Assembly: GCA_018881555.1 (NCBI GenBank)
Contig: JACAXG010000012.1
Span: 682,001 to 746,000 of the forward strand
Length of the DNA stretch: 64,000 nucleotides
Source of the DNA: Amblyornis subalaris
Taxonomy: Eukaryota; Chordata; Aves; Passeriformes; Ptilonorhynchidae
Reading direction: 5' to 3'
Below, in pieces: positions 25,263 to 42,100 of this stretch (position 1 is its first letter; every line of letters starts with the position of its first letter). The position numbers and the translations under genes are program-made. The notes below the pieces were generated by a model. That model saw only the letters and a program-made list of their open reading frames with translations. It did no database searches and had not been told where the DNA came from.

Positions 25263-28200
25263 TCTTGAATTCAAGAGGATTCTCAGCTGATTCTATGAGA
25301 TGAGGGGAATAGTTTCAGGTTTAACAACCTCAGTCAGATAACTATTGCACTTTTCCTCAGTCTGAACACCTACTTCACAAAAACCTTTTCACAGAGCTGA
25401 AAAAAAATGGTTAGGAATTTTATTTAATTTCGCAAATTGCCCATCTTACACCATCAGAAAGCTACAGCTTTCAGCCTATGCTAAAAAATCTCTGCAACAG
25501 AAGCAACCTAAAAAACCATAAAATAAATTTCTTGGTCTAAAATACGAAGTCCTGCAAAAAAAATAGTAAATTTACCTCTAGGAAGGTACTTTTTACATCA
25601 GAATGGAGCACTGCTAACTTTTTGCTCGGGCACATTCAGGGCCAAAGGCCTCAGCTCAATCCTCACTGCGAGAGCGAGGAGCAGACTCAGCGAGGCTGGG
25701 ACTTGCTGCTGCACCATGGCACAAGAGCCTCCTCCCCCCAGCCAGCCTAGGAAGGGAGCAGTGGGCAGCAGGACTGATTAAACCACAGGGAAGCCTGGGA
25801 AAAGAGGCAGCATTGACACCCACACCTCCCTTGTTCTGAACAGACTCCTGTTTGCTGACCATTTGATTTTATACTTTGTTCTTTCTTGGTCAGTAGCAGA
25901 GCACTAGCACAACACAGGGCATTGCCAAAAGACATTCATTTGCCCAAAAGAAAAAAACAAACTTACAGCAACCTTAATACAAATACCAGCAGGTTAAGGT
26001 AACAGTCTTCTAGAACTTTCCTTGTCCTTTACATTACAAAATATCACAGGTACAATGCAGGCATGGGTTGGGGTGGTTTTTTTGGTGTTTTTTTCCCCTC
26101 AATATCAGAATGNTCTGTAAAACCAATTCCAAGCTTTCAAAAACAGAGATGCAGGCAGAAATGCAGGCCTCTCCCTTAAAGCAGCACTTTAGTACTACAC
26201 AGTCCATCTTCCAGAACACAGAAACTTTACTACCGCAAGATTAAATCTTTTTGTCTATTGATTTATTTTTATATGACATGAGTAGCACAAAGTCCACCTA
26301 CTCAACCCCACTAGACACACTCTGGCTCTTCTGCTTCATTATTTATAATTGCCTGTTGATTGCAGCTACACATACTGTTTTTTAAGTGAAAAGACAATTG
26401 TATTGCCAAATAACCATAAACTCCTACACATTTTGAGATGTCATAACTCAATTGTCCTCAAGGGAAAGAAAGCTAGATCAATGGGGTCTACAGAGTAAAC
26501 ATGCAGAGGAAAGAAGACACAGCTAGAAAAGCCTTTTTGCTCAAAATAAATCTAAAGAACCCCAGCACTCCTATGCATGAGCAGCATCTTTCTTTAATGA
26601 GTCTGAATTATCGGATTACACGGGTGAAAAAAACCCATGTAACAATTTGGTTGCTTTCCATAAGAATAAATAAATAAAGAACTCCTATATTTGACAGATA
26701 GCTGGTTTTTATTAATTCTTAAAAGCGTATCTATGGGGAAAAAATAAAAAAAGTAGAGGCATGTATTTCCCATCTACTCCAGTTCTATTTCTTATAGCTG
26801 TTCCCCTACATAAACACATCCACTTGCATAAGTGATTTTCTACACCCTACTGAGACAATAAACAAGCACAGCTTTTCAAATTCACACTTGAAAATTAGAT
26901 GGCAAAATATTCATGTCCCAAAAAGGACAAGATTGGCTCCCTATTGGTTTATGCAGTGAAAATTATATTTCTCCTTCTAACCACATACTCTTCCAAGTCC
27001 TTGTAATTGCTCACTGAGCCACCATTGCCCATATTCTGAATGTTATTAGCAGCAGACAACTTCACAACTACTGAGTTTGATTCAACATCTCAAATGAACA
27101 CAATTATGAAAGCAGTTTGATGAGCATCAATCTAACAATCATAAAGCAGCTATAAAACCACATTTTTATGTGCATTGCAATGTTATTGTTAGTCATTAAG
27201 GGAAAATGAATTACTAAAATGTCACAATGCTCAACTAANATACCTGGATATTTCGTCAGCTGGACCACTGTGCAGCAAAATGCAAGTAAACCAGACTTTG
27301 TTGGAGTTTCTGTGGTTTGAGTAAATCTAGCTGTTCATTATCAGAGCTCATGCACAGGGAACTTGAAGATGTAGGCTCCTGATGCTTTGCCAACTTCTCG
27401 TTTTAAAGTAATTAGCATTCTTTGTGCATGCACATGCATGAGTACACTGCAAGAGGGCGGAAAGGCTGCCCACTTGATGCAGTAGAAAAATCCACAACAA
27501 TTGACTGATTAAAGTTCTATCACGATTGATTCAGAGAAAAAATAGACCAACTGCTATTTGTTATCAACAAGGCCTCGCGCTCTGTTTTTTTTCCTGTTCT
27601 GATAAAACGAGGGGGAAGGGGCACGGGGTAAGGTGGGAACAGGCAGCAACACCCTCCACTCCCTGTTAAACAGAAATCAGCATTTTCAATGCACTCAATT
27701 AGCGGTGTTTTAGGTCTGTGTCAGATTCCTCATCAGAGCTAATTGATTTCAGGCACAGGCCAATCTCACCATCCAACATCATTATGCAGAGGGAGGTGGT
27801 GAAAAGGAAAACAAATCTCTGATTAAAGAAAAGCATGAGTGGGAGGCATACCATTTACAAGCTGCACACAGCATTCCCTCTCAGAGAAATAACAGTGTTT
27901 AAAAACATTCTGAAGGGATGCCTCAATCAAATTTTATAGGACTGATCTGGAAGCCCCAAAATTGGAGATTTGACATTGGACCAAGCTACTTGAAAAGGCA
28001 CACATCTTTATCTCAGGAGAGAACATGGGGGAGAGAAAATTCAGTTATGTTTCTTGAGTTATTTCCCTGCTCCCCCTTCCACTCCCACCCACAAAGTGTG
28101 TTCTGCGGCAGGGAGGTCCATAGAGGAAATTGTGATGGTACATAGGATAATATTCTAGAAAGCAAAAATAACTTATCACAACTAGCTAGCAGAATTGCAG

Positions 28201-29814
28201 TTTGAATACACAACTCTGTATGTGTTGGTGGGAATATCTGAGGTCAGCATTTGTCAGAAGAAAGAGACATGTACTCCCATTCTCTTGGCACAAAAAGCAT
28301 ATGTTGCCAGCATGGGAAGCAGCTTTCCTGGCCTGAAGCCCACACTGGAGTCCCAGAAGATAAAAGGCTGGAAATGTCCCTTCTCTCCCACTCCTTCCTC
28401 TACACATGTAGTTACTCTCCAGACCGGGTTTTGTGCTGAGCTAAATTCTGTGTTTATATTCATCTTTTCTAACACCTTGAAACTAATAAATACAGAACTG
28501 TGTTTTGACTGACTTTCATCTCAGTCCATAGAGCTTTCAGCAAACTAAAGCAGAGCACTCTGGCACGGCTGGCTCCATGGACACTGACATTAATCAGCCC
28601 ACAGAGCCTGCAAGTGCCCAGCTGCAAGCACTGGCATATCATCATCATACAGATGATTATATTTTTAGCACCATCTAATTAAGCCCTATTTTCCTGGCCT
28701 TAGAGACAGCTAGATGGTAGCTCACCTGTTCCGGCTTCACCTCATTAATCAGAGACCTTTTCTTTCAAACAAGACAGGTGCTGCAGCTAGCATCACAGAG
28801 GCACCACAACTACTTTGGGGCAAGTCAAATCACACATGTAAGAACTTTACCCAGCTCCTAAATACTTTTCATGCAAATGTGAAGAAATGGATAGCTGCTA
28901 GTTTTCACTTTTCTCTTATTATTCAACAGAGGATGTGAATACAATATTCAGAAAGCAAATCCCTATTATATTTGGGACTTATTTCTACTCTATCATTGCT
29001 TGCTCACTGCTTTCTACTCAACGTACTGTATATTTTCACCTTCTTTTACCTGTACGTACTGAGAGTATAAACTACTTATAAACTTCATTTTAACAGACAC
29101 TAAAGTTTTAATTACCTTTTCTTTCTTTCTACCTTTTCAAAAATGCATTTTACTCACTTTGTATTTATTCACAATATCTTAGCAGTAACAAGAAAAAAGT
29201 TTTAAAACTCAACAGAGCTGTGATAAGTAACAGTGCCACACGAATATGCTGTCTCGCTGAACCACAGAAGCATCACCAGGTTTCTGCATCATACCACAAG
29301 TGAGCAACAACTGTTACCACTTTATCTTGGTACAATATTGCTGACTGCCTCAATTAAAGTATTACATTCTTTATTTAGATACCTCCTGCAGCCCCAGCCA
29401 GCACAGCAGATGAGCACTTTTGACAGTTGCTACTCATATCCCAACACTTTTCCCTCAGCTTCTGGGGAGGTGTATTGCGAGTGGAACATGATTTTCATCC
29501 AACTATATATTCTATATATATTCCACTTCTTTTTCTAGATAAGTGAAAACAACAAGCTTCTCCAAACATTCACTTCTTCGTCTGAGAAGGTATTGTACCA
29601 GCTAACTACTCTGCAGGTGGATTAGTCAAGACCAGTACAATGCTTAGTGAAACGCACATTAAAATATGGTACAAAAATAATCCAATAGCAACGCTCAGAA
29701 TTTAACTCCTCCCGGTCCAGTATTGCACATTATCAACTGGGTCACTGGGAGATGCACGTTTAAGGTACCTTTTTAATTTACTCCTACGCAAAGGTGAATA
29801 ACCAGCTGCCAAGC

Positions 29815-30270
29815 TGCAGCCTGGCCCCCAGACCGACGCGGTTTGTTCTGGGCCGGCACAGCCGAGGCTCCGCAGAGGCCGCCGGGGCCAGCCCCTGCCC
29901 ACGGCCCTGACACCCCAGGGCCAGGGCCGGGCACAGCGCCCAGGCCCCTGCGGAAAGGCTCACTTACCGGCGTCNCTCGCCAGCCGCAGGGCTGCCAAAA
30001 CCCACCCCAGCGCCGGGGCTCGCCCACCAAGAGCTGCCAGGACACCAATCGCCCCAAGAAGCCTGAGCAGCCCCGACGAGCTTCACCTGGGCCCACCAGC
30101 CCCGCCCCGGGCCCTCCCGCTCTCTGCCCGCACAAACCAGCACCCCACAGGCACACCGGTCCCGCCGTGGAACCGAGGATTTCTTCAAGTAACGCCCTGG
30201 GAGTCTTAAAAATCGCTTCTACAAAGCCCAGGAGAGCGAGCAGCCAGCGCAACCCTCCGCCCCGAGGGAG
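29815..30270 (-). promoter_or_regulatory. CpG island with no known gene
   Basis: About 450 bp of very GC-rich, CpG-dense sequence is embedded in AT-rich DNA, with a GC-box-like ccccgccccggg near 30105. It lies only about 130 bp beyond the probable STK39 poly(A) signals. Long open frames on both strands here are a consequence of low stop-codon frequency in GC-rich DNA and show no domain. The good splice donor on the minus strand suggests the promoter and first exon of a leftward, unidentified, possibly non-coding transcript. A GC-rich LTR or an orphan CpG island is the alternative. Confidence 0.6.
29962..29968 (-). other. Candidate splice donor of a minus-strand first exon
   Basis: Read on the minus strand the sequence is GACGCCG, then GTAAGTGA. 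The GTAAGT matches the consensus at all six intron positions; the exon side is CCG rather than the preferred CAG. The exon would end at 29968 and have its start within the CpG island. Confidence 0.4.
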
Positions 30271-30384
30271 CAAGCAGCATTTCGTCTCCTCCTCCTCCCC
30301 AGGTGCTGCTCCTAAACTAAGGGCAGCAGCCTTTTGTAATAACACCACTGAAATCCACTCAGAGTATGGAAATTCAAAATACGA

Positions 30385-31810
30385 ATCAGTTTGTGCAATA
30401 CATCTTTATTTTAATTTTATTTTTTTTAACCTTTGCAGTCATCTTGGAGTAATCATCATGTAAACAGTAGGATGGGATGGGATTACATTGAGTCATATGC
30501 AAATGGTTCTAGAACACCTCAACGATTATGACAAGGCATTATAAATAACTTCTCTTAATAATATATATTTGCCGTTTTCAGTACATTAAAGAGCTGCCAC
30601 TTATCTAGGATTAACTAGGAACTAGTTTAAATTGTAACCTCCGAGAAACACATCTCCAAATGCGGAAGTCTTTCTAAGGTTCCCTAGCTCCATAACATCT
30701 ATGTCACAGGTTAAGCAGAAGACTACTTGGGTCGAANTGTTTTCTTTGTAACAGAGTTTTACTTGATCATTGCACAAAGCCCTATTATTTTCATTCCACC
30801 TTGGTATTTTGCAGAACTTCAAATAAAGCTTCAGTTCCATTCTTCAAGTTTTTATTCACCTGTATGAAACCGGTTTCTATCATTATGGGTAAGTCAGATC
30901 TGAGATGGACACAGTAAGCATTCTACCTTAACAACAACAGTTCAAAGTAGCTCTAGCTCATAGACTTCCCAATAAAGCATAGCCAAAATACTTAACACCT
31001 TTGCTACTGTATATCCTCTCCTTGCTCAGGTAACTATATATATTTATATATATTGTACCATATGTATGGTACTTGTAGAAAAACGGAGATTATTTTTATA
31101 AGCAGCCTCAGGCACATTCTTAAAACATTAATATCTGCAAGGCACCTCCCACTCCCTTGACAATCAGTTTGTGGACTGGTTTTTCGACACACAACCAACA
31201 AAAGCTTGCTAATGCCGCATCAAGTAATTTCAAAAAAACCCTAGAAGTTACCAAATACTTCGAAGACATAGCTGAACCTTTTTTAAATAGTGGGAGATTA
31301 ACTTCAAATAGCACATAATCAAGTCAAATAATTTTCTTATTACTAGTATGTGCAATGCATAAATATATGAAAAATAAAATTCACAGTCATTTTTAAAACT
31401 AGAATTCAAGTTTGGCTAATAATTCTAAATTTTTATATGTATGTTAATTTCTAAATGTAACAGAACAGAGGCAGTATTATCAACCACAAGTACAGGTAAA
31501 ATAGTATCACTCAAAGTCTATGAAAGAAGTAAGCTTGATAGAAAATTCCTTTTGTAACCAATAAATACAGCCACCTGAGTGCATTTCCACAGGCTTTTCA
31601 CTTAGGGGGAATCCAAATCAACTGCTAAGAGACATTTAGGAGCATTTTGAACGTTAACAGCAGCGGTGTAGCTGTGGGCTTTGCTTGTTCTGACTTTGTG
31701 AATTGCTAGATAATGAAGCAGAACTCAGTGTGTGGTGCATTAATTTTCTTTTGCATCTAAGCTGGCCTCTTCGCAATCTCACAATTCGGCTTGGGGTCAA
31801 GGGACAGACA
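30385..31810 (-). other. STK39: Probable 3' UTR of STK39
   Basis: About 1.4 kb of AT-rich non-coding sequence lies between the STK39 stop codon and a pair of poly(A) signals. This agrees with my recollection that mammalian STK39 has a 3' UTR of similar size. An 8-bp inverted repeat with a 2-bp loop (31055-31072) lies inside. The end position is inferred from the signals only. Confidence 0.6.
30405..30421 (-). promoter_or_regulatory. Two adjacent poly(A) signals of STK39
   Basis: TTTATT on the plus strand at 30405-30410 and 30416-30421 reads AATAAA on the minus strand, twice within 17 bp. Cleavage would fall near 30380-30395. Another AATAAA at 30851-30856 could give a shorter form. Confidence 0.5.
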
Positions 31811-36155
<4,345 letters not shown>

Positions 36156-39100
36156 TCACACTCTAGATGGTGTTTCAAAGTCCGAGAGAAGTTGGGCTGT
36201 CATAAATCCTGCTTCCTTTCTTTCGCAGTCACTGATACTTTGTGACTACATGAACTGATTCAGGGCAAAAATCTGCCTGAAAACCAAATAACAGAAAAAA
36301 AAACCCCTACTAATTTTCAGTTTAGTCTATCCCATAAACAATTAACAACCACACAAATGCAAGTGCAAGGAAAATGGGAGAATCACATAGCCAAGGACAA
36401 GTGGATGGCTGGCATGATTTATATCATGTTTCTGCTATAGCCAGGGCCACCATCAGCACAAATTTCTAGCAGAAGGCTGAGCTCACTGTCCCCTCTGACT
36501 TTATGCATGTGCTTCTGTCCCTTTTTTGCGCTGGCATTAGCACCCACACAGATTCTTGGTGATGTGTTATAGCTCACTAGCNAAGAAAAAGAAGAATTAA
36601 AATATGAGAGTGATACAAAAAGAGCTGATCTTCAAACTATTCTCTTAGCATACATGATCAAGATTTGTGAAGTAACAGCAATGAACAGTTTAACTGGATG
36701 AATACAGCCCAAGTGTCCAGAAAAGGAAGCTGTATGCTGTAACAGAAGTAGCAGGAAGGAAATAATTTACTCTTTGAAAACAGAGGAGCATGCAGGAAAC
36801 CAATAAACTCTTCCTCTATCAAAACACCCAAATTACATTTTTAATTGGTCTGTTTGAACAATATTGCTACCACTAATCTTGACCAAAGAAAGAAAAGGCT
36901 GCTTTCAGCTTTGTATGTTTACTAAACTTGCTTCCCAGCTTTGCACGGTCATAGACCCTGAACTAACTCAGACCAAATCATTAAGGGCCTTTGTTCAAGC
37001 CTGATGTATAAGCACAAGGTGTCATCAAGAGGACATGAGCATGAAATAAATATTTCACACCTGGCAGAGCTGTTTAAACGAGATTATAAAAAGGAAATAA
37101 ACAAGTATTAAGTAGCAGACATCTCTTAGTACACTGAGTACCTTAGTACAGAAGTACCATAAAGCAGAGAAGCAAGAAACCAGATGCTGCCTAACTCTCT
37201 CCACATACGTCATATGGTGGAAGATATGCACCAAACATCTGCATGTTCAAGGTCCTACTACTACAAACCCAGGTTCCTGCTTCCTCTGTCTTCTAACATT
37301 GTGATGACAACATTTTCACTCCTACCTGATCATACATAATCCAGTGTGTAATAACAGAAATTGGCCTCACAGGGGAAGTACAGTATTTAGCAAGGGAACG
37401 TAGAGAAGTAAACAATTAGGCCAATCTACCACTGTTAAATGCAAATCAATTTTCTGTGGGTCTCATTTTCTTTGTACAATTAAAATGGCATCAAGGTTTG
37501 TTTCTACACCCNTAGTAAATTTAACCAGAGATGAAAGTGTGTTTGAAACTAAAAACAGAACTTAAAAGCAAGCATAAGACACATTTTTGTAGAGAACACT
37601 TTCTGTAAAGGAAAAAAATTAACCTTCACGGTTAAATGAACTCAACTAAAGGCACTACAATAGAAAATCTTTCCATTTTTAAGCTTCATTATTCATAATC
37701 TTCTTTATTCTAGCCATTACAAACAGTTTTTATTTTAATCACACAATTCACTTCCACAATTTAGGTACCTGAAGTACCTCCTACCTGACAAAATACATGC
37801 AAATATATATAATGCTTTGTCATTACAAGTAATACTTAGAATATCATGTGTAGGCAAAAAGGAGCATTCAGCCTCATAGCTCCTGAAGCCAGGATAGAAT
37901 AGCTTAAATTTTTTATGTCTTCAAAATCTATAAAATATGATCATGCACTCAAGAGCAGCTCTGGCTTATCCAAATCTCTGTAAAATGTATCTTAAAAAAA
38001 AAAAAACAAAGAAAGAAAGAACAAATTCTCTAGCTAGTGTTAGCTGGCTTCACTGAAATGAAGACACAGTGCTACAAAACCAGATAGGAGTTGGGTCCTA
38101 AATCCAGAGACTTCTAACTTCACATAAATAAAATGTTACAAAAATATGAGCTTTAAGTGCATACATGTCTTCAGGAGGGGCAGCCTTTCATTTAATGTTG
38201 AACAGCTGTGGAACAACTAAGGCAAGTTAGCGTGCTGCTGGGCTATTCCCCCGAGAGCAAAACCTTCCAGCTGCCCTTAGGCACAGTTACCGGCAAAGTT
38301 ATTATTACTGCATTTGCAAACAGCAGCTCACGATCAGCAAGTGTTTTAATGAACTATCATACAGTGGCAAGCAGCATCGAGGATTTCACAAGTAGTATCA
38401 AAGTCTTAAAAAACCCTAACCTTCCTGCTGATTGATTCTTTACTAGGGAGGAGATTAAAAATTTCCAAGTAAAAATAGCAAAATTAAAGTTTCAATATAT
38501 GGAAATAGTTAAGGCTATATTATTTCATTCTTCTTGTTATTTAAGCATTGTAACAGAAACAAGTGATATTTGACATAGTTATCATTCTTCAAGAACACCG
38601 AGAACAGTGTTCAGTAAAAGCCTTCAGGGACACAGTTTTATTTTTTCATTTCTCTTTACTTTTAATATGAACTCAAATTAAAAACTTTTACATATGAAAT
38701 ATGCTTTATTTTTGGTTTTTTCTGATGGACCATAACTAGAGTGGGACGTGTAGTCAAAGAGAAGATTAGGAGGATTTAAGGGAGTAATACCAGATGTTTT
38801 CAGGCTACGCTTGAAAACGAGAAAGCAGACCTACAAAGAGTCCATAATATTAGAATACAAGTTTACATTAAAAACAGCCACACTTGCAGTTTCCTACAGA
38901 GAGATATTTTCAATTTTAATCATATATATATAGCATTTTCAGGTAAAACTAGCATTTCACCTGTGACTTTGGTACAGTGTTTTACATTTTCTAGTCTTTA
39001 CAGAATGGCAATAGAAATCATTTTGCCAAAATAATGTCATCAATCACAGTCAATCAAGCCACCGTGAATGCAAATCCCCCCAAAAGCCTACTCTTTCTGC

Positions 39101-42100
39101 AATATCAGAAAGCATATGTAATTATCATCAACTAAGAGCCAAATACTTGCACATAATTACACAGCAAAACCATACCATTCTGTTGGTATCTTTTTCCTTT
39201 TTCTAACTTCTTGCTTTTGTTTTGCTAGGTCTTGCCCGTATTTAGACCACAAAGGCAACAATTAGCAGCAACTGTCTGAATTTGGATACCTAACTCAATA
39301 TTTCAGGAAACTATTTTAAATACTGTTCATTAGTTTTAGGGATGAGACGATCATTACTCTTTCCACCTTAGTGCAAGCCAAAGGTTCTAGGACCTCAGTA
39401 AGTACAAAGCTTTGGATGTGTCTCTCTGCACCTAAAACGTTTAAGGTCTGGGTTCAACTAGTAACTGGAATCCTTTGGAGCCTGATGCAGTCACCTAAGA
39501 AAAACAGCAATAACCCATAAACTGCAGGTGTCCATGGCATCTCTAGTTTACATAACTTCCTTTGGAAACAGAGCCTGCAGCACAGGCAGTAGAAGCCATC
39601 CAAGCAGGTGAAAGTCCTTCCTGAATGCCAGCCTGCAGTCTCTTCCAATTATTTCTCCAGAAGTTTTGGGGATCCCATAGAGTAAAGACATCCTCAAAAG
39701 TATAAATACAACAACATACTCTGCAGCTGAATACTCATCCTACTTTAAATGCAATTAAATTAAGCTAACATTTGCATTAAATATAACTGACTTACCAGTT
39801 CTGTAAATATACTTCTAAAACTTTACGACTGTTACTAAACCTACACAGTTTGGACCACTAGGTATGCAAAGTCCCTCCAAAGACACCAAAAAATTCAAGC
39901 CAGGCATATGCTCATGACAGTAAAGAATGCTCTCACTTACAAGCAGTTGCTGCTACTGTTCAGTCCCATTTAGAATTACTGGTCATTTCAGGCAAAAAAC
40001 CCAATCATTTTTAAGTGGAACTGCTATTAGGCTTTCTTGATGAAAATCTCCCCCAGCTACTGGATTTAGGCTCTTTTCATCCAGGAAAATGATTTACTAG
40101 GCTGAGACTCACTAACCCTGCTAGTACAGTTCATGTGCAAAGTTCTAATTTGGCTTAAATACAACAAATGAGACTAAAGTTTCTAAACACAGATGAACCC
40201 AATCACATCTGTAAACAATAGGGAGGAAAATAACCGTCCCATTCTCACCACATTTCCCTGCCCCACAGTCCCAACAATTCTTGTATTGCAAGTCAGTGAA
40301 CAAAGTCAATTTAATCCAGTAACACTCTCCCTAAAGTGAAAAGGAGTTTCACAGTAGGACTTTCTAGAGAGGCAGGAATTGTTTTCTCCACTGATCCTTA
40401 TATTATTTAGAAAGGTGGAGCGCATTGTAAAATTTATGTCTCTGAGTCTACACCTTATCTCTAAGTTAAGTATACTGCAGTTCCTACTGACAAAGCCATT
40501 TTTCTTTGAAGTACTCTGAAGTCATGCCTTGGATGTTGTACTTGTGAAATTCATAGATTAGCTTGCCTGTAAGCAGCACTAATTGATAATTAAAATCCTG
40601 TTGGGAATTCACTCTTTCTACAAGACCTGGATATATTATGATCAACTTTATTTTGCAGAGTGTTTTCTCCATAAGTTATAGCCATGCACCTATACAAGTC
40701 AGAAAAAGAAACAAGAACAAGAAAAAATTAAGTGGTGATGGAAAAATCTTTGCCAGCAGTAATCTCAGGTACATAGAGTATATTTCAAGTCATGCCTTGG
40801 AGTAAAAGCTTTCTTCAAACATTAGCAGCAGTTAGCACAAGAGGCTCTTTGTTGTTTACAACAATAAATGAGGTGCTGTTCACTTTCTTCAGAAGGCTTC
40901 TGAAGGACATATAATCAACCCACACGCTACAAATCTTTCCTGGTTCTTTTGCAGGTTTTGCTCAGTGACAAATGGTTGTGCCACTCTGACAAAATAAGCG
41001 TCTGCACTTGCAGAACATGCAATAGGAAAAAAGATCAACCCAGCATATAAAAATACACAACACAGGTTGCTAATTGCAGGTGGAATAAATAAAAAAACCC
41101 ACATACCTACAGGCTCTGGCACGTATATAATATAAATCACACTTTGCTATATGAAGAGTTTGGCCAACCACATAAATTATAGTTTTTAAATAAGTGATCA
41201 ATATGAGGTAACAGAACAAAAAAAGGCCACCTTCAAGATCTTACAAATATAAAAGAATAACCACACTTCAGGCAGTCTCAAATAGCTGCTTTGCTCCTGT
41301 AATGTGACAAGGCTCTCTCTCTGGTTACTTAAAATTCTTAACACAGCATGCAACTTAACCCTAATGGCTTCTGAAGAGGGAAAACTTCTGGAAAAGTTAA
41401 AATTAATGAGACAGTAAATAAAGCTATATGAAGTACAGTTAAACTATTTCCAGTACAATGCCTACCCAGCCAACTAAGCCAGAGCCATCTGGCATAAACA
41501 CAGACACAAGCAGAATCTAAAGCTTGAGATGATATTTCTGGGGTGCTCTCAAAAGAATAATGATTCATCTGCTTTTCCATTTTGCGAAGAATGGATGGGC
41601 AACCTCTGAAATAGCTCATGAACTCATGCTTAGGTTCAATAGTTTGCACAGCCATTGCATATTGTAATCCTGAAATTCAGATATGAGGAAAGGGAAACAT
41701 TATTCAGGCACAAAATTACTGTCACCAAAAAAAGAGAAAAATTATAACCTCTGAGAAAGTGAAAAATATTTTTAATAAGTTAAAAGTGAAATATTTTTTA
41801 TGTAGTCCAAAATTCAGTCTATAAAAAATAGCTACCTTCAACTGCTTCCTATTTCATCAACAGTATGGCTGTTAGGGTAGACAAGCTCAAAGCTCCACAG
41901 ATTTATTTGCTTTCCTCCTGATTGTTTCAAATATTACCTCTTCCTCAACTGTAGGCAGTTATTTTACCATTTTCATCTGATACATAGAGCTCACCATAAT
42001 TAACTGCCTTGGGAGTCTGCTGGTTTGAGGATTAATGCAGTGTTCTCCTGTACAGGTCTTAGGAAGCAGGATGCCTGAGTAGCAGGGAATACTTTTCAGT

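Larger units (their letters stand above)
20927..29814. other. Intergenic between B3GALT1 and STK39
   Basis: No exon with coding resemblance is visible on either strand. It holds a GC-rich patch near 23.5 kb, a purine tract near 25.2 kb and a possible conserved non-coding element near 27.4-27.8 kb. Otherwise I see ordinary AT-rich sequence. Confidence 0.6.

Noticed and set aside
29773..30463. Long overlapping open frames on both strands in the CpG island
   Set aside because: GC-rich sequence has few stop codons. The translations are low-complexity Pro/Gly/Ala-rich with no domain, and both strands are open at once.
31055..31072. Inverted repeat gtaccata-tg-tatggtac as a regulatory hairpin
   Set aside because: An 8-bp stem in AT-rich 3' UTR sequence is common by chance and no partner motif was seen.
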